A DNA stretch of 10,612 nucleotides, taken from the NCBI GenBank assembly GCA_002291955.1, contig DBBA01000113.1:1-10612 (forward strand). The letters run 5' to 3'. Each line of letters starts with the position of its first letter. Position 1 is the stretch's first letter. The position numbers and the translations under genes are program-made. This document shows positions 1 through 6,519 of this stretch, piece after piece. Under the pieces are notes generated by a model, which was not told where the DNA came from, ran no database searches, and worked only from the letters and a program-made list of their open reading frames with translations. The stretch comes from Rhodobacteraceae bacterium UBA996 (GTDB taxonomy: Bacteria > Pseudomonadota > Alphaproteobacteria > Rhodobacterales > Rhodobacteraceae).

Positions 1-355
1 TTTTGTCAACACAGCCTAGCTCCGACATCGCGCTGATCAGCAGCTTCTTTTGAAAACAAACAATTGAGAAATCGTAAGTCTTCTTGAGATCGACCCTCTG
101 ACGAACCCTGTCACTCAAGGCGACATAAATCCGGTCAATCTCTGGATTTCTCTGTTCGCCACCAAAAACGAGAGCCATATGAATAAGTATCAATTCTTCG
201 AGGAAGGAGAAGTTCAGTTCGGTCCTGAATTCCCCTGACTCCTTTACCTCTTGAAGTGCCTTCAACAAACGGACTGCGGACGGGAACTCCATGGATGACG
301 GGCCATACACCTGCCGGAGCAGCCGCCGTACGTGGGAGATGTGCCGTTCAAACAT
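1..355 (-). CDS. Unrecognised low-GC protein, N-terminal part, cut by the window edge
   Basis: On the minus strand a frame stays open from a TGA at 443-445 to the left edge. The first ATG in it is at 353-355 and gives 118 codons; a second ATG lies at 290-292. The product begins MFERHISHVRRLLRQVYG and continues as a soluble, apparently helical and amphipathic chain with no transmembrane segment. Lines 1-120 are about 46% GC and use codons such as TTT, TTG, ATA, AGA and CTT, unlike the rest of the window, which suggests recent acquisition. I do not recognise the family. A TTGACA-N17-CTTTAT promoter candidate lies 63 bases upstream of the ATG, but there is no clear Shine-Dalgarno sequence, so the start is uncertain. 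It could also be a decayed remnant. The long open frame and plausible protein composition favour a real gene. Confidence 0.5.
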   Translation of the reverse strand, partial: MFERHISHVRRLLRQVYGPSSMEFPSAVRLLKALQEVKESGEFRTELNFSFLEELILIHMALVFGGEQRNPEIDRIYVALSDRVRQRVDLKKTYDFSIVCFQKKLLISAMSELGCVDK

Positions 356-417
356 CGCGTGGCTTGCTCGCTCGAGGGAAAAGAACTGGAAGACCGCCTG
401 ACCAAGACAATGGAAGG

Positions 418-446
418 ATAAAGGACCGGACGCGTCGATGTGTCAA
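418..446 (-). promoter_or_regulatory. Candidate sigma-70-type promoter for the left-edge gene
   Basis: Read on the minus strand, a perfect TTGACA (441-446) is followed after 17 bases by CTTTAT (418-423). A transcript would start near 411, leaving about 56 bases of leader before the ATG at 355. The -35 is exact and the spacing ideal, but the -10 matches only three of six positions. Confidence 0.35.
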
Positions 447-460
447 ACTGGCGAAGGAAC

Positions 461-473
461 GACACGCCGTGTC
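461..473. promoter_or_regulatory. Short perfect inverted repeat upstream of the photolyase gene
   Basis: GACACG-C-CGTGTC is a 6+1+6 perfect dyad centred 65 bases upstream of the photolyase start and just behind the divergent promoter candidate. It could be an operator serving one or both genes. There is no second copy nearby and such dyads arise by chance in GC-rich DNA. Confidence 0.2.
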
Positions 474-531
474 CGTCGCTGACCTTCCCCGCACGCTTGG
501 CAACCCGCGCCCCGCCCCTATCTGCCTGCCC

Positions 532-2088
532 ATGACCGGTCTGACCGTCCTGTGGTTCAAACGCGACCTGCGCGTCGCCGATCACCCCGCGCTTGCCCAT
601 GCGGCGGCGCAGGGGGGGCTGGTGTTGCCGTTCTACATCGTCGAACCCGACTACTGGCGGCTGTCCGACACGTCCGCCCGGCAATGGGCGTTCACGTCGG
701 AATGCCTGCACAGCCTGCGCGCGGACCTCGCCGCGCTTGGCTGTCCGCTGGTGGTGCGCACCGGCGACGCGGTGGACACCCTCGCCCGCCTGCACGCCCG
801 CCACCCCGTCGCCCGGATCGTCAGCCATCAGGAGACCGGGAACCTCTGGACCTTTGCCCGCGACCGGGCGGTGGGGGCCTGGGCGCGCGGGCAGGGCATT
901 CCGTGGGACGAACTGCCGCAATCGGGTGTGGTGCGCCGCCTGCGGTCGCGCGACGGCTGGGCGGCGGCGCGGGACCGCTGGCTGATGCAGCCGATGGCCA
1001 CCACCCCCCGCGCTCTGCCACCGCTGCCCCCTGGCATCGACCCCGGTCCGATCCCCACGGCCGCCGACCTCGGCCTTGCGCCCGACCCCTGCCCGCAGCG
1101 CCAGACCGGTGGGCGGGCGCAGGCGCTGTCGCTCCTCGGCTCCTTCCTCACCGACCGCGGCCAGACCTACCGCGCGGCGATGGCCTCGCCCGTCACCGGC
1201 GAGACCGCGTGCTCCCGCCTGTCGCCGCACCTGGCGCTCGGCACCCTGTCGGGGCGCGAGGCGCACCGCGCGGCGGACGCGCGCCTGCTGGAGGTGCGCG
1301 GCACGCGCGAAGGGTGGACCGGCGCCATGCGGTCGTTCCAGGCCCGCCTCGCCTGGCGCGACCACTTCATGCAGAAGGCCGAGGATGCGCCGGACATCGA
1401 GGCGAGGTGCCTGCATTCCGCCTATGAAGACCTGCGTCCCCGTACCCCCGATGCCATGCGGCTGGCGGCGTGGGAGGCGGGCGAGACGGGGCTGCCGTTC
1501 GTGGACGGCTGCATGCGCTACCTCGCCGCCACCGGCTGGCTGAATTTCCGCATGCGGTCGATGCTGATGGCGGTGGCGAGCTATCACCTGTGGCTCGACT
1601 GGCGCGCGACCGGGCCGCATCTCGCGCGGCAGTTCACCGACTACGAGCCCGGCATCCACTGGGCGCAGACGCAGATGCAGTCGGGCACCACGGGGATGAA
1701 CACGGTGCGGATGTACAACCCCGTCAAGCAGGGCCACGACCAGGACCCGACGGGTGCCTTCACGCGGACCTGGGTGCCGGAACTGGCCGATGTGCCCGAC
1801 CGGTTCCTGCAAGCGCCCTGGGACTGGGAGGGTGCCGCCACGGTGCTCGACCGCCGCTACCCCCGCCCCATCGTGGACCTGAAGGCCGCGGCGGCCTTTG
1901 CCCGGGATGCCGTCTGGGGCGTGCGCCGGGGGGATGCGTTCCGGGCCGAGGCGGCCCAGGTCGTGAAGAAGCACGCCAGCCGCAAGGACGGCGGGGCAGG
2001 GCGCCACTTCGTCAACGACCGCGACCCGAAACCCCGCCGCCCCCGCGGCAAGCCCGGCAATGCCAAGCAACTGGCGATGGACCTGTGA
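532..2088 (+). CDS. Cryptochrome/deoxyribodipyrimidine photolyase family protein
   Basis: A 518-residue flavoprotein of the photolyase/cryptochrome superfamily, which in characterised members uses FAD and blue light to repair pyrimidine dimers or to signal. The start at 532 is chosen because LTVLWFKRDLRVADHPAL begins there, matching the usual N terminus of the antenna domain. The open frame extends upstream to 256, but that part is not photolyase-like. The FAD-binding helical domain shows SRLSPHLALGT (228-238), WRDHF (275-279), FVDGCMRYLAATGW (323-336) and a loop from DYEPGIHW (370-377) to YNP (395-397). Where E. coli Phr has NNGGWQW, this loop has IHWAQTQ, so the FAD-proximal tryptophan seems to be replaced. 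The C terminus is a basic Arg/Lys/Pro-rich tail. The next gene overlaps the stop codon, implying co-translation. Superfamily membership is secure; repair versus photoreceptor function and the subclass are open. Confidence 0.92.
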   Translation: MTGLTVLWFKRDLRVADHPALAHAAAQGGLVLPFYIVEPDYWRLSDTSARQWAFTSECLHSLRADLAALGCPLVVRTGDAVDTLARLHARHPVARIVSHQETGNLWTFARDRAVGAWARGQGIPWDELPQSGVVRRLRSRDGWAAARDRWLMQPMATTPRALPPLPPGIDPGPIPTAADLGLAPDPCPQRQTGGRAQALSLLGSFLTDRGQTYRAAMASPVTGETACSRLSPHLALGTLSGREAHRAADARLLEVRGTREGWTGAMRSFQARLAWRDHFMQKAEDAPDIEARCLHSAYEDLRPRTPDAMRLAAWEAGETGLPFVDGCMRYLAATGWLNFRMRSMLMAVASYHLWLDWRATGPHLARQFTDYEPGIHWAQTQMQSGTTGMNTVRMYNPVKQGHDQDPTGAFTRTWVPELADVPDRFLQAPWDWEGAATVLDRRYPRPIVDLKAAAAFARDAVWGVRRGDAFRAEAAQVVKKHASRKDGGAGRHFVNDRDPKPRRPRGKPGNAKQLAMDL

Positions 2089-2246
2089 TGCCCCGCGGCG
2101 TGAAGAAGGAACACCTGCCCACCAAGACCTGCGCCACCTGCGGCAAGCCCTTCACCTGGCGCAAGAAATGGGAACGTGACTGGGACTCGGTCCGGTTCTG
2201 CTCGGACCGCTGCCGCGCGGATGCGAAGCGCAAGCCTGCCTCCTGA
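2088..2246 (+). CDS. DUF2256 small zinc-ribbon protein
   Basis: A 52-residue basic protein. It matches my recollection of the DUF2256 family: LPTKTCATCGKPFTWRKKW (10-28), then WDSVRFCSDRCR (32-43). The four cysteines C15, C18, C38 and C42, arranged as CxxC and CxxxC, should bind one zinc. The function of the family is unknown. DUF2256 genes commonly sit beside, or are fused to, photolyase/cryptochrome-like genes, and here the ATG overlaps the photolyase TGA (TGATG at 2086-2090), so the two are almost certainly translated together. A nucleic-acid or protein-docking accessory to the flavoprotein is a reasonable inference but unproven. The length is normal for the family and the gene looks intact. 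Confidence 0.9.
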   Translation: MPRGVKKEHLPTKTCATCGKPFTWRKKWERDWDSVRFCSDRCRADAKRKPAS

Positions 2247-2257
2247 ACCGGCGTCCC

Positions 2258-2306
2258 TTCATCCTTGCCGAAATACCTCGGGGGTGCGGGGGCAGAGCCC
2301 CCGCCC
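2258..2306 (-). repeat. REP-like dispersed repeat, copy 1 (short form), possible bidirectional terminator
   Basis: The gap between the convergent DUF2256 and AHSA1 genes holds a perfect hairpin: CGGGGGC (2287-2293), loop AGA, GCCCCCG (2297-2303). Read on the minus strand it is followed by CACCCCCGAGGTATTTCGG and then AAGGATGAA. The same two blocks occur in the same order at 10073-10192. The hairpin could stop transcription from both sides, although there is no U-run on either strand. Confidence 0.7.
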
Positions 2307-2315
2307 ACACCACCG

Positions 2316-3203
2316 TCAGTCCGCCCCCACGGCCCGGGCGAGCTTGCCGAGCGTCTGCAACCCCAGTGCCTCGGCCCCGAAGCCGCGGGCCATCTCGACC
2401 TCGGCGGCACTCGGGAAGGTCATGTGCAGGGTCACCCGCGTGCCGCCCTCCTCGGGCGCGAAGGTCACGCGAACGACCTTCCCGCTGCCCGCGTCGTCGT
2501 CGGCATCGAGGATGTAGTCGATCCGCCGCTCCGGCACATGGGCGGTGTAGCGGTGGCGGTTGGGCCAGACCGTGCCGTCGGGGCCGAGCATGTCGAACCG
2601 CCACTGGCCGCCCTGTCGCAGGTCGATCTCGTGGGTGCGGCAGGTGAAGCCGTCCGGGCCCCACCAGCGGGGCAAGGCGTCCGCGTCCACCCACGCCGCC
2701 CAGACGCGGGCCACGGGGGCGGCGATCACGCGAGTGATCTCCATCACCCGCCCCGCGCCATCGGCGACCGCCGACAGGTTCCCCAGACCCGCGTCGAACC
2801 CGGCGCGATAGCCGCCCGCCATGTCCCCCGTCATCCCGGCCAGTTGCACCGTCACCCGCAGGGCCGTGCCGTCACCGTCCGGGGCGACTTCCGCCGTCAC
2901 CAGCGCCACCGACAACAGCCGCCCGTCCCGCGACACGACCTCCGAGTTCACCGTGCGCGAACCCGCGTCCACCACCAGCCAGCCGACCTCGCACCGGATG
3001 TCGGGCTGGCCTGAGACCTTGCAGAGCGACACTTCCTGTCCGCCAGGGCGAGTGTCGGCCGACAGGAACTCCACCGTCACATCCGGCGAGGGCGCGGCCC
3101 AGGCGGCGCGCAGGCCGGGGTTGGTCCAGGCCTGCCAGACCTGCAGGGGTGTGGCCGCCATCCGCCGGTCGAACACCAGCGTGGCGTGGGCGACACCGGT
3201 CAC
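2316..3203 (-). CDS. Tandem AHSA1/SRPBCC domain protein
   Basis: A 295-residue protein made of two START-like (AHSA1, Aha1-C-terminal) domains, roughly residues 7-148 and 154-291. Each opens with the family pattern of an arginine strand, a short helix and a tryptophan: VFDRRMAATPLQVWQAW in the first, ITRVIAAPVARVWAAW then LPRWWGPDGF in the second. Such domains bind hydrophobic ligands in a helix-grip fold; the ligand here is unknown. The start chosen is GTG at 3201-3203, which overlaps the previous gene's stop as GTGA. The frame runs further upstream, but only as an overlap with that gene. An internal ATG at 2742-2744 (Met154) begins the second domain, suggesting fusion of two once-separate genes. 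It is the last gene of the ArsR-AHSA1 set. The first domain is more divergent, with AAWAAPSP in place of the usual WWGP motif. Confidence 0.85.
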   Translation of the reverse strand: MTGVAHATLVFDRRMAATPLQVWQAWTNPGLRAAWAAPSPDVTVEFLSADTRPGGQEVSLCKVSGQPDIRCEVGWLVVDAGSRTVNSEVVSRDGRLLSVALVTAEVAPDGDGTALRVTVQLAGMTGDMAGGYRAGFDAGLGNLSAVADGAGRVMEITRVIAAPVARVWAAWVDADALPRWWGPDGFTCRTHEIDLRQGGQWRFDMLGPDGTVWPNRHRYTAHVPERRIDYILDADDDAGSGKVVRVTFAPEEGGTRVTLHMTFPSAAEVEMARGFGAEALGLQTLGKLARAVGAD

Positions 3204-3682
3204 ATCAGCCCCTGCGCATAGGTTTCCAGCTGCCCCGCTACCGTGCCCCAGCCGTCGTGGAACCCCATCTCCTCGTGCGTCCTGCGCGTCTCGGGCGAGC
3301 GGTGCCGGGCCACGGCCACATAGCGCGTCCGGCCACCGCCCAGATCGGCGAAGGTCATGATCGCGGTCATGAACGGCTCGGGTGCGGGCTTCCATCCCGT
3401 GGTGTAGGCGTCGGTGAACACCAGCCGCGCCTCGGGCACCACCTCCAGCCAGACGCCGCGGTTGTCCATCACGTTGCCGTCCACGTCGAAGGTCGTGTCG
3501 AACGCGCCACCCACGCGCAGGTCGATGGTGCAGGCCGTCACCCGGTGCGGGCGGGGGATGAACCAGTGCGGCAGGTGCGCGGGATCGGTCCAGCAGCGCC
3601 AGATGAGGTGGCGGGGCGCGGACAGGTCGCGGGTCAGCACCAGGTCGAGGTCGGGGTCGTAGTCCACGATGTCATGGGGCAT
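3200..3682 (-). CDS. AHSA1/SRPBCC family protein
   Basis: A 160-residue single-domain START-like protein. Family signatures include LVLTRDLSAPRHLIWRCWTDP (beginning near residue 14), HLPHWFIPRP, the glycine turn RVGGAF, and an amphipathic C-terminal helix around GFHDGWGTVAGQLETYAQ. These proteins bind small hydrophobic ligands, and versions paired with ArsR-type repressors are very common in Proteobacteria and Actinobacteria, usually without a known ligand. Its ATG (3680-3682) lies inside the 3' end of the regulator gene, an 11-base overlap. A strong AAGGAGG (3689-3695) six bases upstream sets the start. Its own stop overlaps the GTG of the next AHSA1 gene, so three cistrons are linked by overlaps. 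I see no signal peptide or missing elements. Confidence 0.9.
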   Translation of the reverse strand: MPHDIVDYDPDLDLVLTRDLSAPRHLIWRCWTDPAHLPHWFIPRPHRVTACTIDLRVGGAFDTTFDVDGNVMDNRGVWLEVVPEARLVFTDAYTTGWKPAPEPFMTAIMTFADLGGGRTRYVAVARHRSPETRRTHEEMGFHDGWGTVAGQLETYAQGLM

Positions 3683-4019
3683 CGGGGTCCTCCTTCATCA
3701 GTTGCGTCACATAGGCGTCGAGCCGGTCGAGCCGGGCGTTCCACATCGCGCGCTGCTCCTCGATCCAGGCGCGGGCGGGATCAAGCGCGGCAGGCCGCGC
3801 CCGGCAGATGCGGGTGCGGCCGCGCTTTTCCGTCTCGATCAGGCCGCCGGATTCAAGCTTGCCGACATGGGCGAGCACGGTCGGCAGCGACAGGCCAAAG
3901 GGTTCGGCCAGTTCCCCCACCGGCGCAGGCCCGCGCATCAGGCGGGCATAGATCGCCCGGCGCGTGGGGTCGGAGAGCGCCTGGAACAGGGCGTCGAGCG
4001 CGGGGTCGTGGGCGGACAT
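3672..4019 (-). CDS. ArsR-family winged-helix transcriptional regulator
   Basis: A 115-residue winged-helix DNA-binding protein. ALSDPTRRAIYARLMRG (14-30) is the classic ArsR opening. It is followed by the helix-turn-helix around residues 32-55 (VGELAEPFGLSLPTVLAHVGKL) and the wing GLIETEKRGRTRICR (59-73). The ELCVCDL metal site of arsenic/cadmium sensors is absent and only one cysteine (C72) is present, so a metal ligand is unlikely. This is the type that controls a downstream AHSA1 gene. The gene overlaps the first AHSA1 gene by 11 bases and is divergent from malate synthase. A 21-bp imperfect direct repeat in its promoter region is a likely autoregulatory operator. The start at 4019 leaves no visible Shine-Dalgarno but fits the family N terminus. 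Confidence 0.92.
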   Translation of the reverse strand: MSAHDPALDALFQALSDPTRRAIYARLMRGPAPVGELAEPFGLSLPTVLAHVGKLESGGLIETEKRGRTRICRARPAALDPARAWIEEQRAMWNARLDRLDAYVTQLMKEDPDAP

Positions 4020-4029
4020 GGGGGCCTGA

Positions 4030-4096
4030 ATACTGAGTCGATCATCAAAGTATCAGCCACCTGCCCGGAAAGATAGTCGAGTGACGAAGTATTAGG
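4030..4096 (-). promoter_or_regulatory. Candidate ArsR operator: imperfect direct repeat
   Basis: Read on the minus strand, CTAATACTTCGTCACTCGACT (beginning at 4096) recurs 39 bases later as CTGATACTTTGATGATCGACT (beginning at 4057), with 15 of 21 bases identical. The second copy also forms a loose dyad with ATACT/AGTAT arms (4030-4034 and 4049-4053). The region is AT-richer than its surroundings and lies just upstream of the regulator start, as expected for autoregulation. Confidence 0.45.
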
Positions 4097-4136
4097 CGTT
4101 CGACCTGAAACCCGCGCGCGAGGGCCCGCCCGCGTG

Positions 4137-4163
4137 TTGCCGATCGGAAACTTCCGTTCTAAT
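4137..4163 (+). promoter_or_regulatory. Weak promoter candidate for malate synthase
   Basis: TTGCCG (4137-4142) and TCTAAT (4158-4163) are separated by 15 bases, about 50 bases upstream of the glcB start. A small dyad, CGTTC-TAATGG-GAACG (4155-4170), overlaps the -10 and could be a regulator site. The spacing is short and both hexamers are imperfect. Confidence 0.25.
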
Positions 4164-4214
4164 GGGAACGCCCGAGACAGGGATTCCACGGCATACGGCG
4201 AAAGGGCAGGGCGG

Positions 4215-6362
4215 ATGACAGCACGGGTGGATCGCGAGGGACTGAAGGTCGCGGCAGAGCTTGCGGCCTTTGTCGAGACCGAGGCGCTGCCGGGGTCGGG
4301 CGTCGCGCCCGGGGCCTTCTGGGCGGGCCTGTCGGCCCTGGTTCGCGACCTGTCGCCCCGCACCGCGGACCTGCTGGCCACCCGCGCTCGGATGCAGGCG
4401 CAGATCGACGCCTGGCACCGCGCGCACCCCGGCCGGCCCGACCCGGCCGCGTATCGCGCGTTCCTTGCCGACATCGGCTATCTGGTGCCCGAGGGCCCGG
4501 ATTTCACGGTGGACACCACCGGCACCGACCCCGAGATCGCGTCCATGGCCGGGCCGCAGCTGGTCGTGCCCGTCACCAACGCCCGCTATGCGCTGAACGC
4601 CGCCAACGCGCGATGGGGGTCGCTGTATGACGCGCTGTATGGCACCGACGCGCTGGGGGATGCTCCCGCGCCGGGGCCGTTCGATGCCGCGCGGGGTGCC
4701 CGCGTGGTCGCCTGGGTCCGCGCGCATCTGGATGCGGTCGCACCGCTGGCGGGCGTGTCCTGGGCGGATATCTCCGGGCTGACCGTGGCGGGCGGGGCGC
4801 TGGTCGCCCAGGCGCCCACCGGGCCGGTCGGGCTGGCCGACCCCGCGCAGTTCGCGGGGTCCGCCCCGGGGCGCTGCCTTCTGCGCGTCAACGGTCTGCA
4901 CCTGGAGATCGTGATCGACCCCGCCACCGCCATCGGGGGCACCGACCGTGCCGGGATCAGTGATGTGCGGATCGAATCCGCCCTGTCGGCGATCATGGAT
5001 TGCGAGGATTCGGTCGCCTGCGTGGACGCCGCCGACAAGGTCGGCGCGTACCGCAACTGGCTGGGCCTGATGCGGGGCGATCTGGCGGAAACGGTGACGA
5101 AGGGCGGCCGCACCTTCACCCGCCGCCTGAACGCGGATGCGACCTGGACCGCACCGGACGGGTCGCCCCTGACGCTCAGGTCCCGCGCGCTGATGCTGGT
5201 GCGCAACGTCGGCCACCTGATGACCACGCCCGCGATCCTGACCGCCGACGGCGAGGAGGTGCCCGAGGGGCTGATGGATGCCATGGTGACGGTGCTGTGC
5301 GCCTGCCACGACCTGCGCGGGGCGCGGCGGAACTCGGCCGCCGGGTCGGTCTATGTGGTGAAGCCCAAGATGCATGGGCCCGACGAGGTCGCGCTGGCGG
5401 TCGAGACGTTCGACAGGGTCGAGGATGCGCTGGACCTGCCGCGCAACACCGTCAAGCTCGGCATCATGGACGAGGAGCGGCGGACGTCCGCCAACCTGCG
5501 CGAATGCCTGCGCGCCGCGCGGCACCGGGTGGCGTTCATCAACACCGGCTTCCTGGACCGCACAGGAGACGAGATCCACACCTCGATGCAGGCCGGTCCC
5601 ATGCTGCCCAAGGGCGAGATGAAGGGGGCGGCCTGGCTGAAGGCGTACGAGGATCGCAACGTCGATATCGGCCTTGCCTGCGGGCTGCGGGGCCGGGCGC
5701 AGATCGGCAAGGGGATGTGGGCGGCGCCCGATGCCATGGCCGACATGCTGGCCGCCAAGGTCGCCCATCCGATGGCGGGGGCGAATTGTGCCTGGGTCCC
5801 GTCGCCCACCGCTGCGACCCTGCACGCCACGCACTACCACCGCGTCGATGTGGCGGCCCGGCAGGCCGAGATCGCGGCGGGGGGCGCGCGAGGCACGCTG
5901 GACGCGCTCCTGACGATCCCGCTGGCCGACGGGCGCAACTGGACCCCCGACCAGATCGCGGCCGAGGTGGAGAACAACGCGCAAGGCATCCTCGGCTATG
6001 TCGTGCGCTGGGTCGATCAGGGGATCGGCTGTTCCAAGGTGCCCGACATCCACGACGTCGCGCTGATGGAGGATCGCGCGCCCTGCCGCATCTCGTCGCA
6101 GGCGCTGGCGAACTGGCTGATGCATGGCGTCGTGAGCGAGGCGCAGGTGATGGCCGCGCTGCGCAAGATGGCCGTGGTGGTGGACGGCCAGAACGCGGGC
6201 GATCCGGCCTATCGCCCGATGGCGCCGGGCTTCGACGGGGCGGCGTTCATGGCGGCTTGCGATCTGGTGTTCCGCGGGGCCGAACAGCCGTCGGGCTATA
6301 CCGAGCCGGTCCTGCATGCCCGGCGGCTGGACGTGAAGTCGGTTCGCGCCGCGGCGGCCTGA
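4215..6362 (+). CDS. glcB: Malate synthase G
   Basis: A 715-residue enzyme that condenses glyoxylate with acetyl-CoA to malate, the anabolic step of the glyoxylate shunt and of glycolate use. The single-chain G isoform is about 723 residues in E. coli, so this copy is full length. Diagnostic stretches are AIMDCEDSVACVDAADKV, MLVRNVGHLMTTPAIL, KLGIMDEERRTS, FLDRTGDEIHTSMQAGPM and CSKVPDIHDVALMEDRA. By alignment with the E. coli enzyme from memory, the catalytic arginine is R330, the Mg2+ ligands are E420 and D448, the general base is D620 and the conserved cysteine is C606. The start at 4215 is preferred over an in-frame ATG at 4134, because MTARVDREGLKVAAELAAFVE matches the family N terminus and the earlier residues do not. 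Upstream is a divergent regulator gene. No glyoxylate-shunt partner is visible in the window. Confidence 0.97.
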   Translation: MTARVDREGLKVAAELAAFVETEALPGSGVAPGAFWAGLSALVRDLSPRTADLLATRARMQAQIDAWHRAHPGRPDPAAYRAFLADIGYLVPEGPDFTVDTTGTDPEIASMAGPQLVVPVTNARYALNAANARWGSLYDALYGTDALGDAPAPGPFDAARGARVVAWVRAHLDAVAPLAGVSWADISGLTVAGGALVAQAPTGPVGLADPAQFAGSAPGRCLLRVNGLHLEIVIDPATAIGGTDRAGISDVRIESALSAIMDCEDSVACVDAADKVGAYRNWLGLMRGDLAETVTKGGRTFTRRLNADATWTAPDGSPLTLRSRALMLVRNVGHLMTTPAILTADGEEVPEGLMDAMVTVLCACHDLRGARRNSAAGSVYVVKPKMHGPDEVALAVETFDRVEDALDLPRNTVKLGIMDEERRTSANLRECLRAARHRVAFINTGFLDRTGDEIHTSMQAGPMLPKGEMKGAAWLKAYEDRNVDIGLACGLRGRAQIGKGMWAAPDAMADMLAAKVAHPMAGANCAWVPSPTAATLHATHYHRVDVAARQAEIAAGGARGTLDALLTIPLADGRNWTPDQIAAEVENNAQGILGYVVRWVDQGIGCSKVPDIHDVALMEDRAPCRISSQALANWLMHGVVSEAQVMAALRKMAVVVDGQNAGDPAYRPMAPGFDGAAFMAACDLVFRGAEQPSGYTEPVLHARRLDVKSVRAAAA

Positions 6363-6377
6363 CCGCGCCCGTTCCGC

Positions 6378-6400
6378 CGCTGCCCGATCCCCGGGCAGCG
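6378..6400 (+). terminator. Candidate terminator hairpin after glcB
   Basis: CGCTGCCCG (6378-6386), loop ATCCC, CGGGCAGCG (6392-6400) is a perfect 9-bp stem starting 15 bases past the glcB stop. No run of T follows, so it may act only as a pause or an RNA 3'-end stabiliser. Confidence 0.5.
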
Positions 6401-6417
6401 TGCGGGCGGGGTCGCGC

Positions 6418-6432
6418 GCACAGGGCCTGTGC
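6418..6432. repeat. Perfect inverted repeat in the glcB-amidotransferase gap
   Basis: GCACAGG-G-CCTGTGC is a 7+1+7 dyad located 44 bases upstream of a TATATC-like -10 (6476-6481). It may be an operator for the downstream hydrolase or part of the glcB 3' end structure. No protein can be assigned to it. Confidence 0.3.
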
Positions 6433-6519
6433 ACGCTGTGGTGCCGGAAAGGGTCTTTTCATCGTTCCGTCACACTATATCCTGACGCCAAGGTCGCGGG
6501 CAGGCGAACGGGTGCAGTC

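Noticed and set aside
256..531. 92-residue N-terminal extension of the photolyase
   Set aside because: The extra residues are not photolyase-like, the family N terminus begins at the ATG at 532, and the extension lies opposite the promoter and start of the left-edge gene.
262..2070. Minus-strand open frame of 602 codons opposite the photolyase gene
   Set aside because: It is a shadow of high-GC coding: the product is rich in Arg/Gly/His/Pro with no recognisable domain, while the plus strand encodes a clear photolyase-family protein.
4134..4214. Earlier in-frame start for malate synthase
   Set aside because: The 27 extra residues do not resemble the family and would cover the probable promoter region.
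4092..6434. Minus-strand open frame of 780 codons opposite malate synthase
   Set aside because: The plus strand carries all catalytic motifs of malate synthase G. The antisense product is low-complexity, His/Arg/Gly-rich and without domains.
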